The notes beneath the pieces are model-generated. The model did no database searches. It worked only from the letters and a program-made list of their open reading frames with translations, and was not told the origin of the DNA. Shown piece after piece: positions 34,059 to 45,475 of a DNA stretch of 64,000 nucleotides. The first letter of the stretch is position 1; each line of letters starts with the position of its first letter. The stretch comes from Diphasiastrum complanatum (taxonomy: Eukaryota > Streptophyta > Lycopodiopsida > Lycopodiales > Lycopodiaceae). The position numbers and the translations under genes were made by a program. The stretch covers positions 63,272,523 to 63,336,522 of the forward strand of contig CM055095.1 of the NCBI GenBank assembly GCA_029204225.1. The letters are read 5' to 3'.

Positions 34059-35190
34059 GACAAACAAGGAAACCTTGCAAAGGAGGAGGAGGATGAAGTA
34101 GATGTATTCTTGATGGCATCTACATCCTCACCAACAAGCAATAGCAATTCAAGAGACAATTGGTGAATCAACAGTGGGGCTAGCTCTCACATGTCATGTG
34201 AAAAGGACTTTTTCTCAACCTTACACTCTTTCAATGATACTAAAAAGTTTTTCTGTACTACAAATGATGAAGAGTGTAGGGTAGGTGATGTTGGCACCAT
34301 CTCTTTGCATGGATCTAGAAAATGTCCTTTATGTACCATCAATCACCAAGAATATGCTTAGTGTTGGTCTACTCTTAGAAAGTCGTTTGGATGTCCACTT
34401 TAAGCATGGTGTTTTCTTCATCTTGAAGAATGGTGTTTGCATTGCAAATAAATTTAAACATGGAAGATTGTTTAAGATGGAAGCTATTGTTGCTTTTGAA
34501 AAAATAAGCTTGGCAAAGGAGGAGATCACTCAAGAGGAGAGCTTGGAAAAGTGTGATCTTGCTTGCATTGAGGAGGAGCATCAAAAGGAGGAAGATCTTG
34601 AGGATCAGCCTGAAAGCATGAGAGTTCCAAGGGAGTCCTCAATGACAATGGCCGAGTCATCAAATTGCATGCACATTGTCCACTCAAGTGTGCATCTTGC
34701 AAGGGTGGTGAGCATTGGAGAGTCTACTATCTTTGAAGACTTTCTGGAAAGTAGTAGTAGACATGAGGTGACTTGTTTCTTACCTTTAAGATTCATGGTG
34801 TTTATTACTTTGTATGACAAGACAATGAAATGGGATGCTTTGAAATCTACATTTGTTGTTGATAAAGCAATTTCATTGGATAACTATTTTTGTAATAGTT
34901 TGAATAGAGTCATAAAATATGAAACATCATTTGCTTTGAAAATCTTTGTGTCCACATGCTTTGTGCATGATCATTCCAATGTAAGGACCAAAGGTTATCC
35001 TATTTCAATGATAGGAATAATGGTAGTGTTTTGCTCTTCAAGTAGAGATTGTAGAATCTTCTTGTTTTCAACCAAAGAATTTGTCAATGGTGGAAATGTG
35101 ATCTTTCAAGAGTGGAAGATTTGTAAACTTGAAGAAGCACCTTTGGATCAACACCTTATTCAATTCACTGATGGTTTGGAGTCAAGTTAA
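34059..35190 (+). pseudogene. Element F protease and reduced integrase ORF
   Basis: The protease region reads W, stop, INSGASSHM: the active-site Asp is Asn and a stop precedes it. After a frameshift the 34285-35190 frame starts with the pre-integrase block (LENVLYVPSITKNMLSVGLL, GRLFKMEA), then about 170 residues I cannot assign (Glu-rich, then hydrophobic), and ends with CRIFLFSTKEFVNGGNVIFQ, equivalent to the Copia integrase C-terminal motif. The HHCC zinc site and DDE core are not visible. The middle may be diverged integrase or acquired sequence. Confidence 0.7.
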
Positions 35191-35597
35191 GTGGAGGAGC
35201 AAGCTCAAGACCCAAGGACTCCAAGAAGAACCATGAGTATCAAGATGGAGCCATCAAGGCTCAATCATATGGATCAAGCAAGGCAAGTTGTCTTTGGCAA
35301 CATTATGTATGCACTTAATAGTTTAATTGATGTATCTTCAATTGCACAAAATATCTTGGAATCCATGGCTTGGCATGATGTATAGTTTTTTGAATTGTGC
35401 TACATGTATGTAGACACATTTGTGGAATATCTTGTAAGAGATCCTTTAAGAGGTGGTGAAAGATCCTTCATGGACATCATTCTCTATTGGAGTCTCAAAA
35501 GTTCCTTGTTTGTAGCTGGAGTTTTTAGACACTTCTAAAAGCATTCATTCATCTAGAAAGAGATTTGTAAATAGATCAAGCTAAATTTGAGGAGGAG
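35191..35597 (+). other. Element F 3' untranslated interior and polypurine tract
   Basis: Short ORF 35191-35385 (no motif) then non-coding sequence to TTTGAGGAGGAG at 35586-35597. Confidence 0.6.
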
Positions 35598-36286
35598 TGT
35601 GAAGAATTGCCAAAAGTTGGCAAATCTAGCTTGATAAAAAACCATGTAGTATAATGTAAATTTTGTACATAAGTGGATTCCACACATGCGAGGCCAAGAT
35701 GCCACATGGCAATCCACTCCTAATGTAGGTTAGGTCAAGTCCATAGGGTTTGTCATGTCATTTTGGTAGTGATTCCTAGTTTATAGGACCTAAATCCTAG
35801 ATTTAACCAACTAGCTATCTACCAAGCATGACTCTAGGAAATAGACTAGGGTTTCATTTTAGGGCAAAAAGGCTGAGTTAACTTCCTTATTACATGCTGC
35901 CAATCCACCTAACTTCAAGAAGGAAGTCGAATTTTCTATGTATTCCAAGCTCCCATAGTGAGAAGATAGAATATTTTTGGAGCTCATTGGCAATCTCAAG
36001 CTAGTCCACTATGTACATTGAGTTTTTGTGATCCAAATGAAACCAAATCAATTTCTACTTGTTTCTCAGGTTGAAGGCTGTACTACAGCCTGTAGTGCAC
36101 ACGTGTGGGATCGGATTTCAATGTTGATCAATGCTTTTGATTGTTAATGCTTGTCGTTTGTCAAATTGCCAATCTAGATCAACTTTTTTGTGTCAAGTTT
36201 TTTGATAGATTGCTAAGCAAGCATCCAATCACTCTTGTGGATCTTTTGTAGATCCATTTATGGTCCTAAAGTACAGTACTTTCATA
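35598..36286 (+). repeat. 3' LTR of element F
   Basis: Starts TGTGAAGAATTGCC after the polypurine tract; ends TTTCATA where the 5' copy has TTTCACA. Lacks a short block (AAGGTGAAAATTTG) present in the 5' LTR. Confidence 0.92.
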
Positions 36287-36546
36287 GTTATTGCTTGAAG
36301 CCATTGTACTCACTGTTGATATTAATCATAGTGCAATTTTCATCTCACTAATGTATTGTTCATTTGCGCAATTTGTATGAATCGTTCTTCTTGAAATTTG
36401 ACATGGTATCAGAGCGAGCATTTCAGTAATCTGCATTTCTACTACAGATTATCAGTCTTGTTTCTATCAAGACATCTTTCTAGAAAACGCGCAGCCAATA
36501 GTATTTCGACAATCATTGTTTCTACCAATAATCTCGTTCAACCAAA

Positions 36547-37350
36547 ATGAATCCATCATCTAGTTCATCTCTCATTGACAAACTCGATGGAGCTAACTAC
36601 CATCTCTGAAAATTCAAGATGAAGGTTATACTTCTAGCCAAAGAACTGTGGGACATCGTTGATGGCACAAAGCTCAAACCAGAAGGAGATGCAGCCAACA
36701 TCACCAAGTGGATACTGAGAGATGGCAAAGCATTTGCCATGATCACCCTCAACATCAAGGATACTCAGATCAGCCACATACATGCTGTTCAGACTGCTAA
36801 GGATGCATGGAACATCCTAGCAACTCTCTACGAAATAAGAGACGTTACTTCCAAGCTTCATCTGAGGAAAAAATTCTTCACCCTCAGAATGTCTGATGCA
36901 GATAGTGTTTCGAGTCCTCAACACCTTCAAAAATCTTATGGAATAGATGACTGCAACTGGCTCAGTCATAGAAGATTCTGATGCACTCATGACTCTATTA
37001 TTGAGTCTATCTAAAGTCTACGAAAATTGCATAATGGCAATTTCTACCCAGGAGCAACTCACTCTATCAAGATTAATTTCGCTGCTCTTACAAGAGGAGA
37101 TCAGAAGATTAGCATTTTCCTCAGGCTCAAGATTGGATCCTCAAGATCTATATTCAAAAAAATCAGAAGTTTAGATTCAAGAGATCTACAAAGTCAGGCT
37201 ATACTGACAAGAAGAAAAACATGCAGTCTGGACCAAATTCCGGTTCAGGATCGAATTCAAGCTCTTCATCATTCCAACCAGTGCAGAAACTTTTCTACAG
37301 ATAATGTAAGAGGACTGGCCACGAAATCAAGGACTGTCGAATCTTGAAAT
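36547..37350 (+). pseudogene. Element G gag
   Basis: Starts ATGAATCCATCATCT (a stop follows about 20 codons in, within the YHL..FKMK block). Frames 36619-36981 and 36947-37174 give LAKELWDIVDGTKLKPEG, AMITLNIKDTQISHI, TAKDAWNILATLYE, LHLRKKFFTLRM and AISTQEQLTLSRLISLLLQEE. Two or more frameshifts; a CCHC knuckle is not clear. Confidence 0.78.
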
Positions 37351-37374
37351 ACAACAACAACCGTTTCTGAGGCA

Positions 37375-37945
37375 ATGTCTACTCTTAATGCTGACCAGTG
37401 GAAAGCAACGATGGACACCAAATTCGATTATCTGATGGAGAATCAAACATGGACAGTCACTGAGCTGCCAAAGGAACGAAACTCAATTCCATGCAAATGG
37501 ATATTCAAGACGAAGTACAACGCTGAAGGAAGGCTAAATCATTACAAGGCCAAGCTAGTCGCCAAAGGCTTTTCCTAGATTATAGATCTGGATTATTCAA
37601 AAACCTTCAGCCTAGTTGTCAAACATGTTTCGATCAGCCTACTCTTCTCCTTTGCAGCCGCAACAGATCTTGAAGTCCAGCAAATGGATGTCTAGATTGT
37701 TTTCCTCAATGGAACCATCGAGGAGAAAATCTATATGACGCAGCCAGAGGGATACAAACTCAACGGCAAGCATCAGCACCTTGTATGCAAAATCCACAAG
37801 GCGCTCTATGGGTTGGAACAGTCAACCAGAGCCTGTTTCCAGAAGATCAACGCATTTATGATAGAGAATGGTTTTACTCCAAACTCAGTAGACTCGAATG
37901 TCTACTTCAAGTCTGTATCAGATTACTTCATCATCATCACTTTCT
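37375..37945 (+). pseudogene. Element G reverse transcriptase N-terminal part
   Basis: WTVTELPKERNSIPCKWIFK, YKAKLVAKGFS, a stop, LDYSKTFS, QQMDV, stop, FLNGTIEEKIYMTQPEGYKL, CKIHKALYGLEQ. Truncated at FIIITFYV, just where YVDD is expected. Two in-frame stops. Confidence 0.85.
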
Positions 37946-38290
37946 ATGTAAATATTCAGATTCACTGTCATCTATGTATTCAAAATCGGAATCCACATCC
38001 ATCTTGACAATTGAAGGACTTGTAGGTTATGGTATACTGAGCTGAAGTTTATGTGCAATGGACTTTGATAAATAGGTTATGTCCCTGCAAATTGAATCTT
38101 GTCATGGTCACTACTTGGATGGGATTGAAAATACCTGTGAAAGCTGTCCAACCATACTTTGACATCCATATAAGTATTCTACCATCAAACTTGTGAAAGA
38201 CTATTTCCACCATAGGCTGGGAAGATTGGTCCATATGAGGATATTGGTAACAATGACGTTCTGATTGACATGAATTCAGCTACTCATTAT
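37946..38290 (-). pseudogene. Fragment of the acidic-ORF gene also seen at 61.5 kb
   Basis: The reverse complement of 37946-38078 matches 61508-61640: same untranslated stretch ending TTGTCAAG, then ATGGATGTG and a protein start with SDFEYIDDS. Upstream on the minus strand, 38290-38120 has an open frame (DQSSQPMVEIVFHKFDGRI, MSKYGWTAFT) ending at an ACAG|GTATTT donor-like site, so this looks like two exons of one gene. Unknown function. Confidence 0.5.
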
Positions 38291-38310
38291 CATTGTCACT
38301 GCTATAAACA

Positions 38311-38584
38311 ATTAGAATTAAAGTTAGAATCACTGTGTTACTGTACTGTGGGTCCTATCAGTGGATAAGGATCAGTTGGCCTCGTCACGAGGCAAGTCGA
38401 CGGGACATGCGTCCCGCCAACGGCAACCTGGGTCATGCATGGGTTGCCTGAGTGAACAACTATATGTACAGTGTCGTTTCATTTTGAGAAATACAGTTGC
38501 TATGTGAGCTTGCTGAGGAGAGTGGTTTTTGTTTGTGTTACTGTGTAGCATGATCTGTGTTCCTGTGCAAAGCAAATTCTAAGT
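38311..38584 (+). repeat. 5' LTR of element H
   Basis: Shares TTAGAATTAAAGTTAGAATC, the CAGTTGGCCTCG..GAGGCAAGTCGACGGGACA block and GAACAACTATATGTACAG with the 3' LTR. Ends ATTCTAAGT before the PBS; the terminal CA is not conserved. Its last 60 bp recur inverted at 61806-61860. Confidence 0.85.
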
Positions 38585-38596
38585 TGGTATCAGAGT
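38585..38596 (+). other. Primer-binding site of element H
   Basis: TGGTATCAGAGT, one mismatch from the usual TGGTATCAGAGC. Confidence 0.8.
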
Positions 38597-39897
38597 CGTA
38601 CAGGGAATGTACACAGTACAGTGTCGTCGTTGAAGAGAGCTTCGGGAGAACTGTCTTCTGAGAGTTCGGGGTTTTACGGCGGGTTGAAGATGGAAGGAGA
38701 AGCACTGGTGCACAGTTTCTAATTTATAGAGGCTTGCTAAGCTCAGTAGAGGGATTATTAGCCTGTGCATAGCATCAGACAGGGAAAAATTTGGTGAAAA
38801 TTTGACAATTTCGAAGCCAGCTGAAAATTGAAACCGGACTTGGGGTTATGGTTTTTATACATAACTGGTGATTTCTTCGTTGTTTGTGCACCGTTTTGGA
38901 TGCCGTAAGGACATAGAGGAAGCTAATCACACTGTCAATCAGCCATGGAGAAATTTTGAGGTTTATGTCAGAGATTTGTCTCCAGACAGTTAACCTAGCA
39001 GATTTGCAATAAAAAAGGTAAAAAAAGTCACTTTGTCAAGTTGAGCTAAAATCACCGTTTCTCCACGAAATTTCCTGACTGAACACTCTATAGTCATGGA
39101 TTCAGTAGGGCGACCCTGCTCCAGGCCTTAGATCACGCTCAAAACAATCCACAGGAGAGCTTAATCTGATAGTTTTCAGAGAAGGGAGGCGTGGCCGCAG
39201 GCAAGGAAGTCGCGGGCAGTTCGCGCGCCCAACGCGATGAATAACTCAGTGTAGCGAAGTTCATAGCATATGCAGGAGTTTGGTTCGATGCCCAGATGTA
39301 CTTTGAACCTTTAGATGAGGTGTCAAATGAATCAACGGTCCAGAATCTGTGATGGGAGAGAAATTTGAACCACAAGATTTGGTTCAGCCATTGGATGAGC
39401 TTTAAACAGGGTTCTGAAGAATTGAAGTGCATTCTGGCCTTTAACTTCATTAAAAATTTTCATACTGAAAGTTGAGTTGGGTCCCTTCACAAGTGAAGAG
39501 TGAAGTTTCTTCAAAGTGAAGAAACAGTTCAAAAGCTAGAAAAGTCCCTATTTTTGGGTCCTTTGCCCATTTTGACCCAAACGAAAGGCTATAACCTCCA
39601 AACGAAGGGCACCCGGACTGTACCTGCAAGTACGGTACAACAAAACAGAGCGGTTGCAGCGGAGAAAGTGTTCGGAGTACGCCAGAAGTAGTTTCACCAT
39701 TCCATTGGGCACGTTGTTGGGAATTGACGACTGAGTGCATTTCGGAAGGCGACGCCGATTTGGCTTTCAAATTGGTGGAAAAGCGGCGAGTGGCCTGGTA
39801 AGAAAAAAAGTGCAGGTCATTATTTTCAACTTCTGACATACTGTTGGCCTCAACATACTGTTCTTAGCCAAAGGCAGAAGTTTCAAGCAGTTTTGCG
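38597..39897 (+). other. Leader of element H
   Basis: About 1.3 kb between PBS and gag, unusually long, with no ORF I can assign on the element strand. Short minus-strand frames (39139-39839) have no motif. Confidence 0.5.
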
Positions 39898-40148
39898 ATG
39901 GCAAACATGGGAGAGTCCATTTTGAGTGAAAGTAACAAATTGGACGGGATTTCCAAGTATGCAGTGTGGAAATTCAAAATGAAAAACATATTGATGGAGA
40001 AAGATGTGTGGGAAGTCGTCACAGGTGATGAGAGAAGGCCGCCAAATGAAGTAGACATCAAAGTGTTCGACAAAAAGATGAGGAAAGCTTTGACCTTCAT
40101 TAACTTGTCAGTGAAGGATCACATCATTACCCACATTTGTGATGCTAT

Positions 40149-40529
40149 TGTCAAATTCCAAGGCCTAGCTATGGAGTATCATAACAGCATAGTAAGCACA
40201 CTATGAAAGCTTCAGAAAACCAACTATGGAGTAGAACACAAAAGCAAGAGAGAGAGGACTTCAAAGCTCACACAACATGAATGAATATTCAAAGTGTAGT
40301 AGGGCATGGAAACCCCTCCAACCATATAGCATGTTATGTATAGAGGTGGTGTCTTGCTAATTCTAGCTCTAGAACCCACATGGGTCCTTAACCTACTTGA
40401 TTTACTTGCCTAATTAGCACAAGTGGGTTGTACTATGTACATAAATGTTTTTAACCCCATGTCTTATGCACAACTTACAAGCTACAAGTATACAAGCCTT
40501 AAGGGGCAAAATAGGCATTTATTTCAACA
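40149..40529 (-). repeat. 3' LTR of element I
   Basis: TGTCAAATTCC...TTTATTTCAACA on plus. Preceded by GCTAT. Confidence 0.96.
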
Positions 40530-40538
40530 CCCCCCCTC
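40530..40538 (-). other. Polypurine tract of element I
   Basis: CCCCCCCTC on plus, GAGGGGGGG on the element strand, against the 3' LTR. Confidence 0.88.
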
Positions 40539-40549
40539 AATGGCTATTT

Positions 40550-42189
40550 TGTTCATACCAACACCTAGCATGCTACGAAACTTTTCAAATTTTTCTCTAC
40601 TAAGTGCCTTAGTAAAGATATCTGCTGCTTGTTCGTTGGTATCACAGTACTCGAGCTGAATTTCTCCGCTTTGTATCTTCTCTCGTAAGAAGTGTTGATC
40701 CACCTCAATATGCTTCGTACGAGCATGGTACACAGGATTTTTGGCAAGCTGGATGCAACTCTGGCTGTCACACTGAAGAATAGTAGGACCATCCTGTGGA
40801 ATCTGCACCTCCCCAAGAAGTCTCTTGAGCCATATTGCCTCACAGGTAGCTTTTGTCGCTGCCCTGTACTCAGCCTCTGTCGATGATAAGTAACTATGGG
40901 CTGTTTCTTGCTACACCAAGAAATGGCCCCTGAACCAAGGTTAAAAGTGTAACCTGTGGTCGACTTTCGATCATCCCTATCACCTGCCCAATCCGAATCA
41001 GTAAAGCCCCCAAGCTGAAGCTTTCCGTCATCTGTGTACTCAATCCCATAGCAAGTTGTCCCTTTGACATACCTCAAAACCCTCTTGGCTGCTTTCCAAT
41101 GTGCTTCAGTTGGAGAACTCATGCACTGGCTTGCTACACCAACCGCATAGGAAATGTCTGGTCTCGTAGTGGTGAGGTAAATCAGGCTACCCACAAGTTG
41201 CCTATAAAGAGTCTCGTCCACAAAAGGAGTGCCATCATCTCTGGATGGCTTACTGCTGGTATCAATGGGCGTGGAAACGGGTTTGCAATCCTGCATGTTG
41301 AACCTGTTCAAAACTTCACATGAATAGTTGGCTTGGAAAATAAACACACAGTTTTCCTTTTTCCAAACCTCCAAACCAAGACAATAGTGGATTAAGCCCA
41401 AATCCTTCATCTCGAACTCATTTGATAAATGAGCCTTCACCTTTTCAATAAGTTGCCCATTGTTATCCGTGATGACCAAGTCATCCACATAGAGAACTAT
41501 CAAAACAATGTTCCCATCTTCCTCCTTCACGAACAAGTTGCAATCCGACTGACTCTTTATGAATTGCTCCTTGGCAAAATAGTCGTCAATACAACTATAC
41601 CAGGCCCTGGGTGCCTGCTTCAAACCATATAAGGCCTTCTTAAGCCTGCATACCATACTTTCCTTACCCTTAGTCTCAAAACCTTGTGGCTGTTCCATGT
41701 AGACTTCTTCAGCCAACTGTCCATTAAGAAAAGCACTCTTCACGTCCATTTGATGGACCTCCCAACCAAAAAATGCAGCCAATGCTAAAACCAACCCGAT
41801 AGACGTCATCTTAGCTACCGGTGCAAACGTCTCATCATAGTCCAAGCCTTCCTTCTGTGCATAGCCTTTAGCAACCAGCCTTGCCTTATGCTTTTCGATG
41901 CTCCCATCAGATTTGTATTTGGTCCTGTAGACCCACTTACAGCCAATAGGACGCTTCCCTTTTGGTAACTTCACCAAATCCCATGTATCATTCTTGAGAA
42001 TGGAGTCTACTCCTCTTGCATAGCATGTTGCCATACCTTCTCATCTGCTGCCTCAACGAATGTATGTGGATCTTGTGAATCCAAAATAGTAGTCATAAGT
42101 GCATAGTTTGTCTCCTGGTGTTCATGCTGATGGGCTTGCCTTTGAGACCTCCTAGCCCCTGGCCCCTGGATTGCTGCTCTCTCCCTCAT
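40550..42189 (-). pseudogene. Element I reverse transcriptase-RNase H
   Basis: Open frame 40565-42034: WDLVKLPKGKRPIGCKWVYR, KARLVAKGYAQKEGLDYDET, MDVKSAFLNGQLAEEVYMEQ, ALYGLKQAPRAWYSCI, catalytic YVDDLVITDNN, the DLGLIHYCLGLEV and LVGSLIYLTTTRPDISYAVG blocks, and RNase H GGFTDSDWAGDRDDRKSTTG. A frameshift near 40900 moves the RNase H tail (CDSQSCIQLAKNPVYHARTK, ADIFTKALS) into the 40524-40808 frame. The linker with the other integrase-RT residues is at 42007-42337 in a third frame. One or two frame errors from complete. Confidence 0.93.
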
Positions 42190-42275
42190 CCAATATCAAA
42201 CCATCCTGCACAGTTTGCCAATACCACTTGGGAAATTTCTTCCTTGTAGTTGGTGATGAAGACGGTGAATAGGAC

Positions 42276-43733
42276 TCAACAGATTTGCCTCTTTTCCTTC
42301 CGCTTCCTAGCCTCCTTGGATTCTTCCTCTTGATCACTCATATGATCATCCTGAGGCTCCCCAATATATGGATGTGGGTCATCAAGTATTGGCACAAATT
42401 CACTTGTACCATCCTCCATCTCAAGTTCCTCTATAGGAGGCGTTTGATCTTCTTCAAAGATCACATCTCGACTTATGATCCTTTTCTTGCTAGTAAGATC
42501 GTAAAGTCTGTAGGCTTTGCTTTCTTCACTGTATCCCAAGAAAATACTCTTTGCTGATTTTGCATCCAGCTTTCTGTTATCCTTGGGAATATGGGCATAG
42601 GCTGTACAACCAAACACTCGCAAAGCGCCTACCTTGGGCTTAATGCCGCTAAATGCCTCTTCTGGAGTCTTGCCTTCCACAGCTTTTGTTGGACTTCTAT
42701 TCAACAGAAACACTGCTGTGTGCATTGCCTCGTCCCAAAAAGAGTTGGGCAACCCCTTTGCCTTGAGCATGCACCTTGCACACTCCACAATAGTTCGGTT
42801 CTTTCTCTCTGCTAAGCCGTTTTGCTGAGGGGTATGAGGAGTTGTAAGCTGCCTTTTGATCCCATTGGCTTTCGAGAATTCCACAAATTCTGTCTCAATG
42901 AACTCTTCACCACCGTCTGACCTGAGCATCTTTATCTTCTTTCCTGAATGTTCTTCTACCAAAGCTTTGAAATGCAGGAAGTACTTGAATGCTTCAGATT
43001 TTAACTTCAAGAAATAAATCCAAATCTTACGTGAGAAGTCATCAATAAAGGTCATAAAGTAATATGCCCTCCCTACAGATTTTGTTTGGGTTGGCCCCCA
43101 CAAATCTGAATGTATCAAGTCAAGTATGCCTCCTGCCCTGGTGGTGCTTTCCTTGGGAAACTTATGTCTGTGCTGTTTTCCCATAGCGCAAGCCTCGCAA
43201 ACTGAAGAGCTTGGCTTAACAACTGGAAGCCCCTCCACCATATGATGTTGGTTCAACACCTTCATACTTTGGTAGCCAAGATGTCCATACCTCTCATGCC
43301 ACAACCTATCCACATCCCTTCCTTTTGCTATATAAGCATGCTGACTAGGGATAGAAGTGTATAACCTGTATAGATTATCTTCCTGCAATCCTTTGGCCAC
43401 AACCTTCATATTATCACTCAAGTCCAACACAAGACAAGAAGTAGCATCAAATTCTACTTTCATATTTTGTTGAGTGATAGCTCCTACTGAAAGAAGATTT
43501 TTAGCAAGTCCTGGTACATATAAGACATTCTTAATGACTTTGACTTCTCCTGATGGAAGCTTTACAGGTACTGTGCCCTTTCCCTTGACCTTGTGTGTTG
43601 AGTTGTCACCTAGGCACACCTCTTGTCCATCACTAATCCCCACAAAGGTATCAAACCAATCCCTATGAGGGGTTATGTGCTTTGAAGCACTTGAGTCAAT
43701 GTACCAACCACCTGTTGTAGCTTGTGAAGCCAA
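42276..43733 (-). pseudogene. Element I protease-integrase
   Basis: 485 open residues. Protease region GGWYIDSSASKHITPH: the usual DSG is DSS, which should disable catalysis. Pre-integrase YVPGLAKNLLSVGAI; zinc site LWHERYGHLGYQSMKVL with CEACAMGKQHR; core LIHSDLWGP, FIDDFSRKIWIYFLKL, MLRSDGGEEF, NGLAERKNRTIVECARCM, so the DDE residues are present. C-terminal IFLGYSEESKAYRLYD and VIFEEDQ. The frame runs into a separate linker frame at 42276. Confidence 0.93.
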
Positions 43734-43759
43734 TGCAACAGAGAATAACTCAGCTTGCC

Positions 43760-44661
43760 TTATGTCACTCTACTCCTCTCTTGCAACACTCTCAACAACA
43801 TTTTCTCATTGCTTCTTTGTGCCCTTCTTTTGGTCTGCAAGCTTCTTCCTGCACTCAAAAGCAAAGTGTCCATATTTACCACAATAATTGCAATTCCCCT
43901 TCCTTCGAGGTGTGGAAGAAGTATTTGAGGAGGGTTGTGCTTCTGACATCTGCAAGTTCTCCATTCCTTGCTCAAGTGTTTGTGGTGTTCCTTTGTTCTT
44001 GCCTTTACCTTTCTTCTTATCCTTAGCTGGATTTTGCTTCTTCTTAGAAGCAAAGGCATGCTCCTGGAAATCTTCCCTCTTGGAGAGATTAACTCTCCTC
44101 ATCTCCTCCTATAACAAGAGACCATAGACTTCTTCATAGGTAGGGATCTTCTCTCTCACTGATATCATCATCACAAAGTTCTGATAAGCATATGACAAGC
44201 TATTCAGAACTATTGGCACCAAGTCTTTGTCAGCAATAGACTCTCCAAGTACAGAAAGCTGATATCTAATATCCTGAATCTTAGTAAGATGATCAGTAAT
44301 TGTCTCCCCTGTCTCCATTCTGAGAGTATACAACTTGTTCTTCAAGTAGAGAAACCTGGTTGTACTTGCTGTCTCATACAATGCACAAAGAATGTGCCAT
44401 GCATCCACAGGCCCTTTGGCTGACCTGATTAGAGGAATCACATTATCCCTCACTGACATGTTGATGATTCTGTGTCTTTTCCCCTCTCTTGATATAGTCC
44501 TTAAGTTCAAGTTCAGATGTTGGAACAGGCTCCTCACCTGTCACAAGCTTCCAACATTCTTTGTCTTCAAGAATGTTCTCGATCTTGAATTTCCATATGC
44601 TAAAGTTAGTGCCATCAAGCCGGCTGGCTTCACTCAGCATGCTCTCTGCAAGACTAGACAT
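43760..44661 (-). pseudogene. Element I gag
   Basis: Likely start MSSLAESMLSEASRLDG at 44661. FSIWKFKIENILEDKECWKL, a frameshift near 44510, then RIINMSVRDNVIPLIRSAKG, LYLKNKLYTLRMETGETITD, LVPIVLNSLSYAYQNFVMMI, a stop at about 44108, MRRVNLSKREDFQEHAF, a Lys-rich region and CNYCGKYGHFAFEC (complete knuckle), then stops before protease. Confidence 0.9.
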
Positions 44662-44709
44662 AGCTGGATAGAAATAAAACACAAAAGACAAATTGGGGTT
44701 TTCACCCAA

Positions 44710-45072
44710 CTAGGGTATGCAGCCACTTGCTCAATAACCCTCAGCTTCTGGATTTGAAACTATCCCCCTGTATGGCTGTCCTAGCCCTTGTCCAAGATCC
44801 ACTCAGAACTTTCACTGAAGTCCCCACTGTAGAAAGCGCCCTCCTACAGTCCTGGCTGTCCAAAAAGACTCAAAATTTTTTGTCTCAAATTAGAAACTTT
44901 TTGGCTCCTTGTATTCCCCTTGCCAACAGTACTCCAACCATGCAGATAGCACAGAGATCAGATGCCCCTACAAAAAGTGCTCCCTCCTCAAAGGTAAGCT
45001 GATCTCCAGGAATGGCAGGAATCTGATCAAAAACAGGTCCAAGCTTTCACCACACCACAGGCAACATAACCT
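44710..45072 (-). other. Leader of element I
   Basis: Non-coding interval between PBS and gag. Confidence 0.6.
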
Positions 45073-45084
45073 GCTCTGATACCA
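45073..45084 (-). other. Primer-binding site of element I
   Basis: GCTCTGATACCA on plus, touching the 5' LTR. Confidence 0.93.
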
Positions 45085-45475
45085 TGTCAAATTCCAAGGC
45101 CTAGCTATGGAGTATCATAACAGCATAGTAAGCATACTATGAAAGCTTCAGAAAACCAGCTATGGAGTAGAACACAAAAGCAAGAGAGAGAGGACTTCAA
45201 AGCTCACACAACATGAATGAATATTCAAAGTGTAGTAGGGCATAGAAACCCCTCCAAAGTTTGGGCTACATATAGCATGTTATGTATAGAGGTGGTGTCT
45301 TGCTAATTCTAGCTCTAGAACCCACATGGGTCCTTAACCTACTTGATTTACTTGCCTAATTAGCACAAGTGGGGTGTACAATGGACATAAATGTTTTTAC
45401 CCCCATGCCTTATGCACAACTTACAAGCTACAAGTATACAAGCCTTAAGGGGCAAAATAGGCATTTATTTCAACA
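45085..45475 (-). repeat. 5' LTR of element I
   Basis: Same termini as the partner; has AGTTTGGGCTACAT near 45259 that the 3' copy lacks. Followed by GCTAT (45476-45480). Confidence 0.96.

Larger units (their letters stand above)
31774..36286 (+). mobile_element. Non-autonomous Copia element F (gag-protease type)
   Basis: Flanked by LTRs 31774-32467 and 35598-36286, with PBS at 32468 and polypurine tract TTTGAGGAGGAG at 35586-35597. Target duplication CTTAT (31769-31773) versus GTTAT (36287-36291), 4 of 5 matching. Interior codes for gag, a protease with altered active site and a 301-residue ORF ending in an integrase C-terminal motif; no integrase core, RT or RNase H. It sits inside the LTR of element G. 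Confidence 0.88.
31325..36403 (+). repeat. 5' LTR of element G, split by element F
   Basis: The LTR half at 31325-31773 (starts TGTTAGATTTC) and the half at 36287-36403 (ends GAAATTTGACA) become one LTR of about 565 bp if element F is removed. The PBS of G follows directly at 36404. The left border is judged from where the flanking 90 bp repeat ends. Confidence 0.6.
36404..37945 (+). mobile_element. Copia element G interior, internally deleted
   Basis: PBS at 36404-36415 (TGGTATCAGAGC), gag from 36547, then RT from 37375. Protease and integrase are absent, so a large internal deletion joined gag to RT. The RT ends at about 37945, just before YVDD would appear, at the border with the unrelated acidic-ORF fragment. 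Confidence 0.8.
40149..45475 (-). mobile_element. Nearly complete Copia element I, nested in H
   Basis: LTRs 40149-40529 (381 bp) and 45085-45475 (391 bp), differing by about nine substitutions and one 10-14 bp indel. PBS 45073-45084; polypurine tract GAGGGGGGG at 40530-40538. Perfect GCTAT target duplication. Full gag-PR-IN-RT-RNaseH order on minus, but with a gag frameshift, stops before and after the gag knuckle, an altered protease motif and an RNase H frameshift. Confidence 0.96.

Noticed and set aside
38372-38575. Minus-strand ORFs in the H LTRs (38372-38575 and 49450-49632) with similar peptides
   Set aside because: The similarity is only because both LTRs are the same sequence; antisense frames with no motif.
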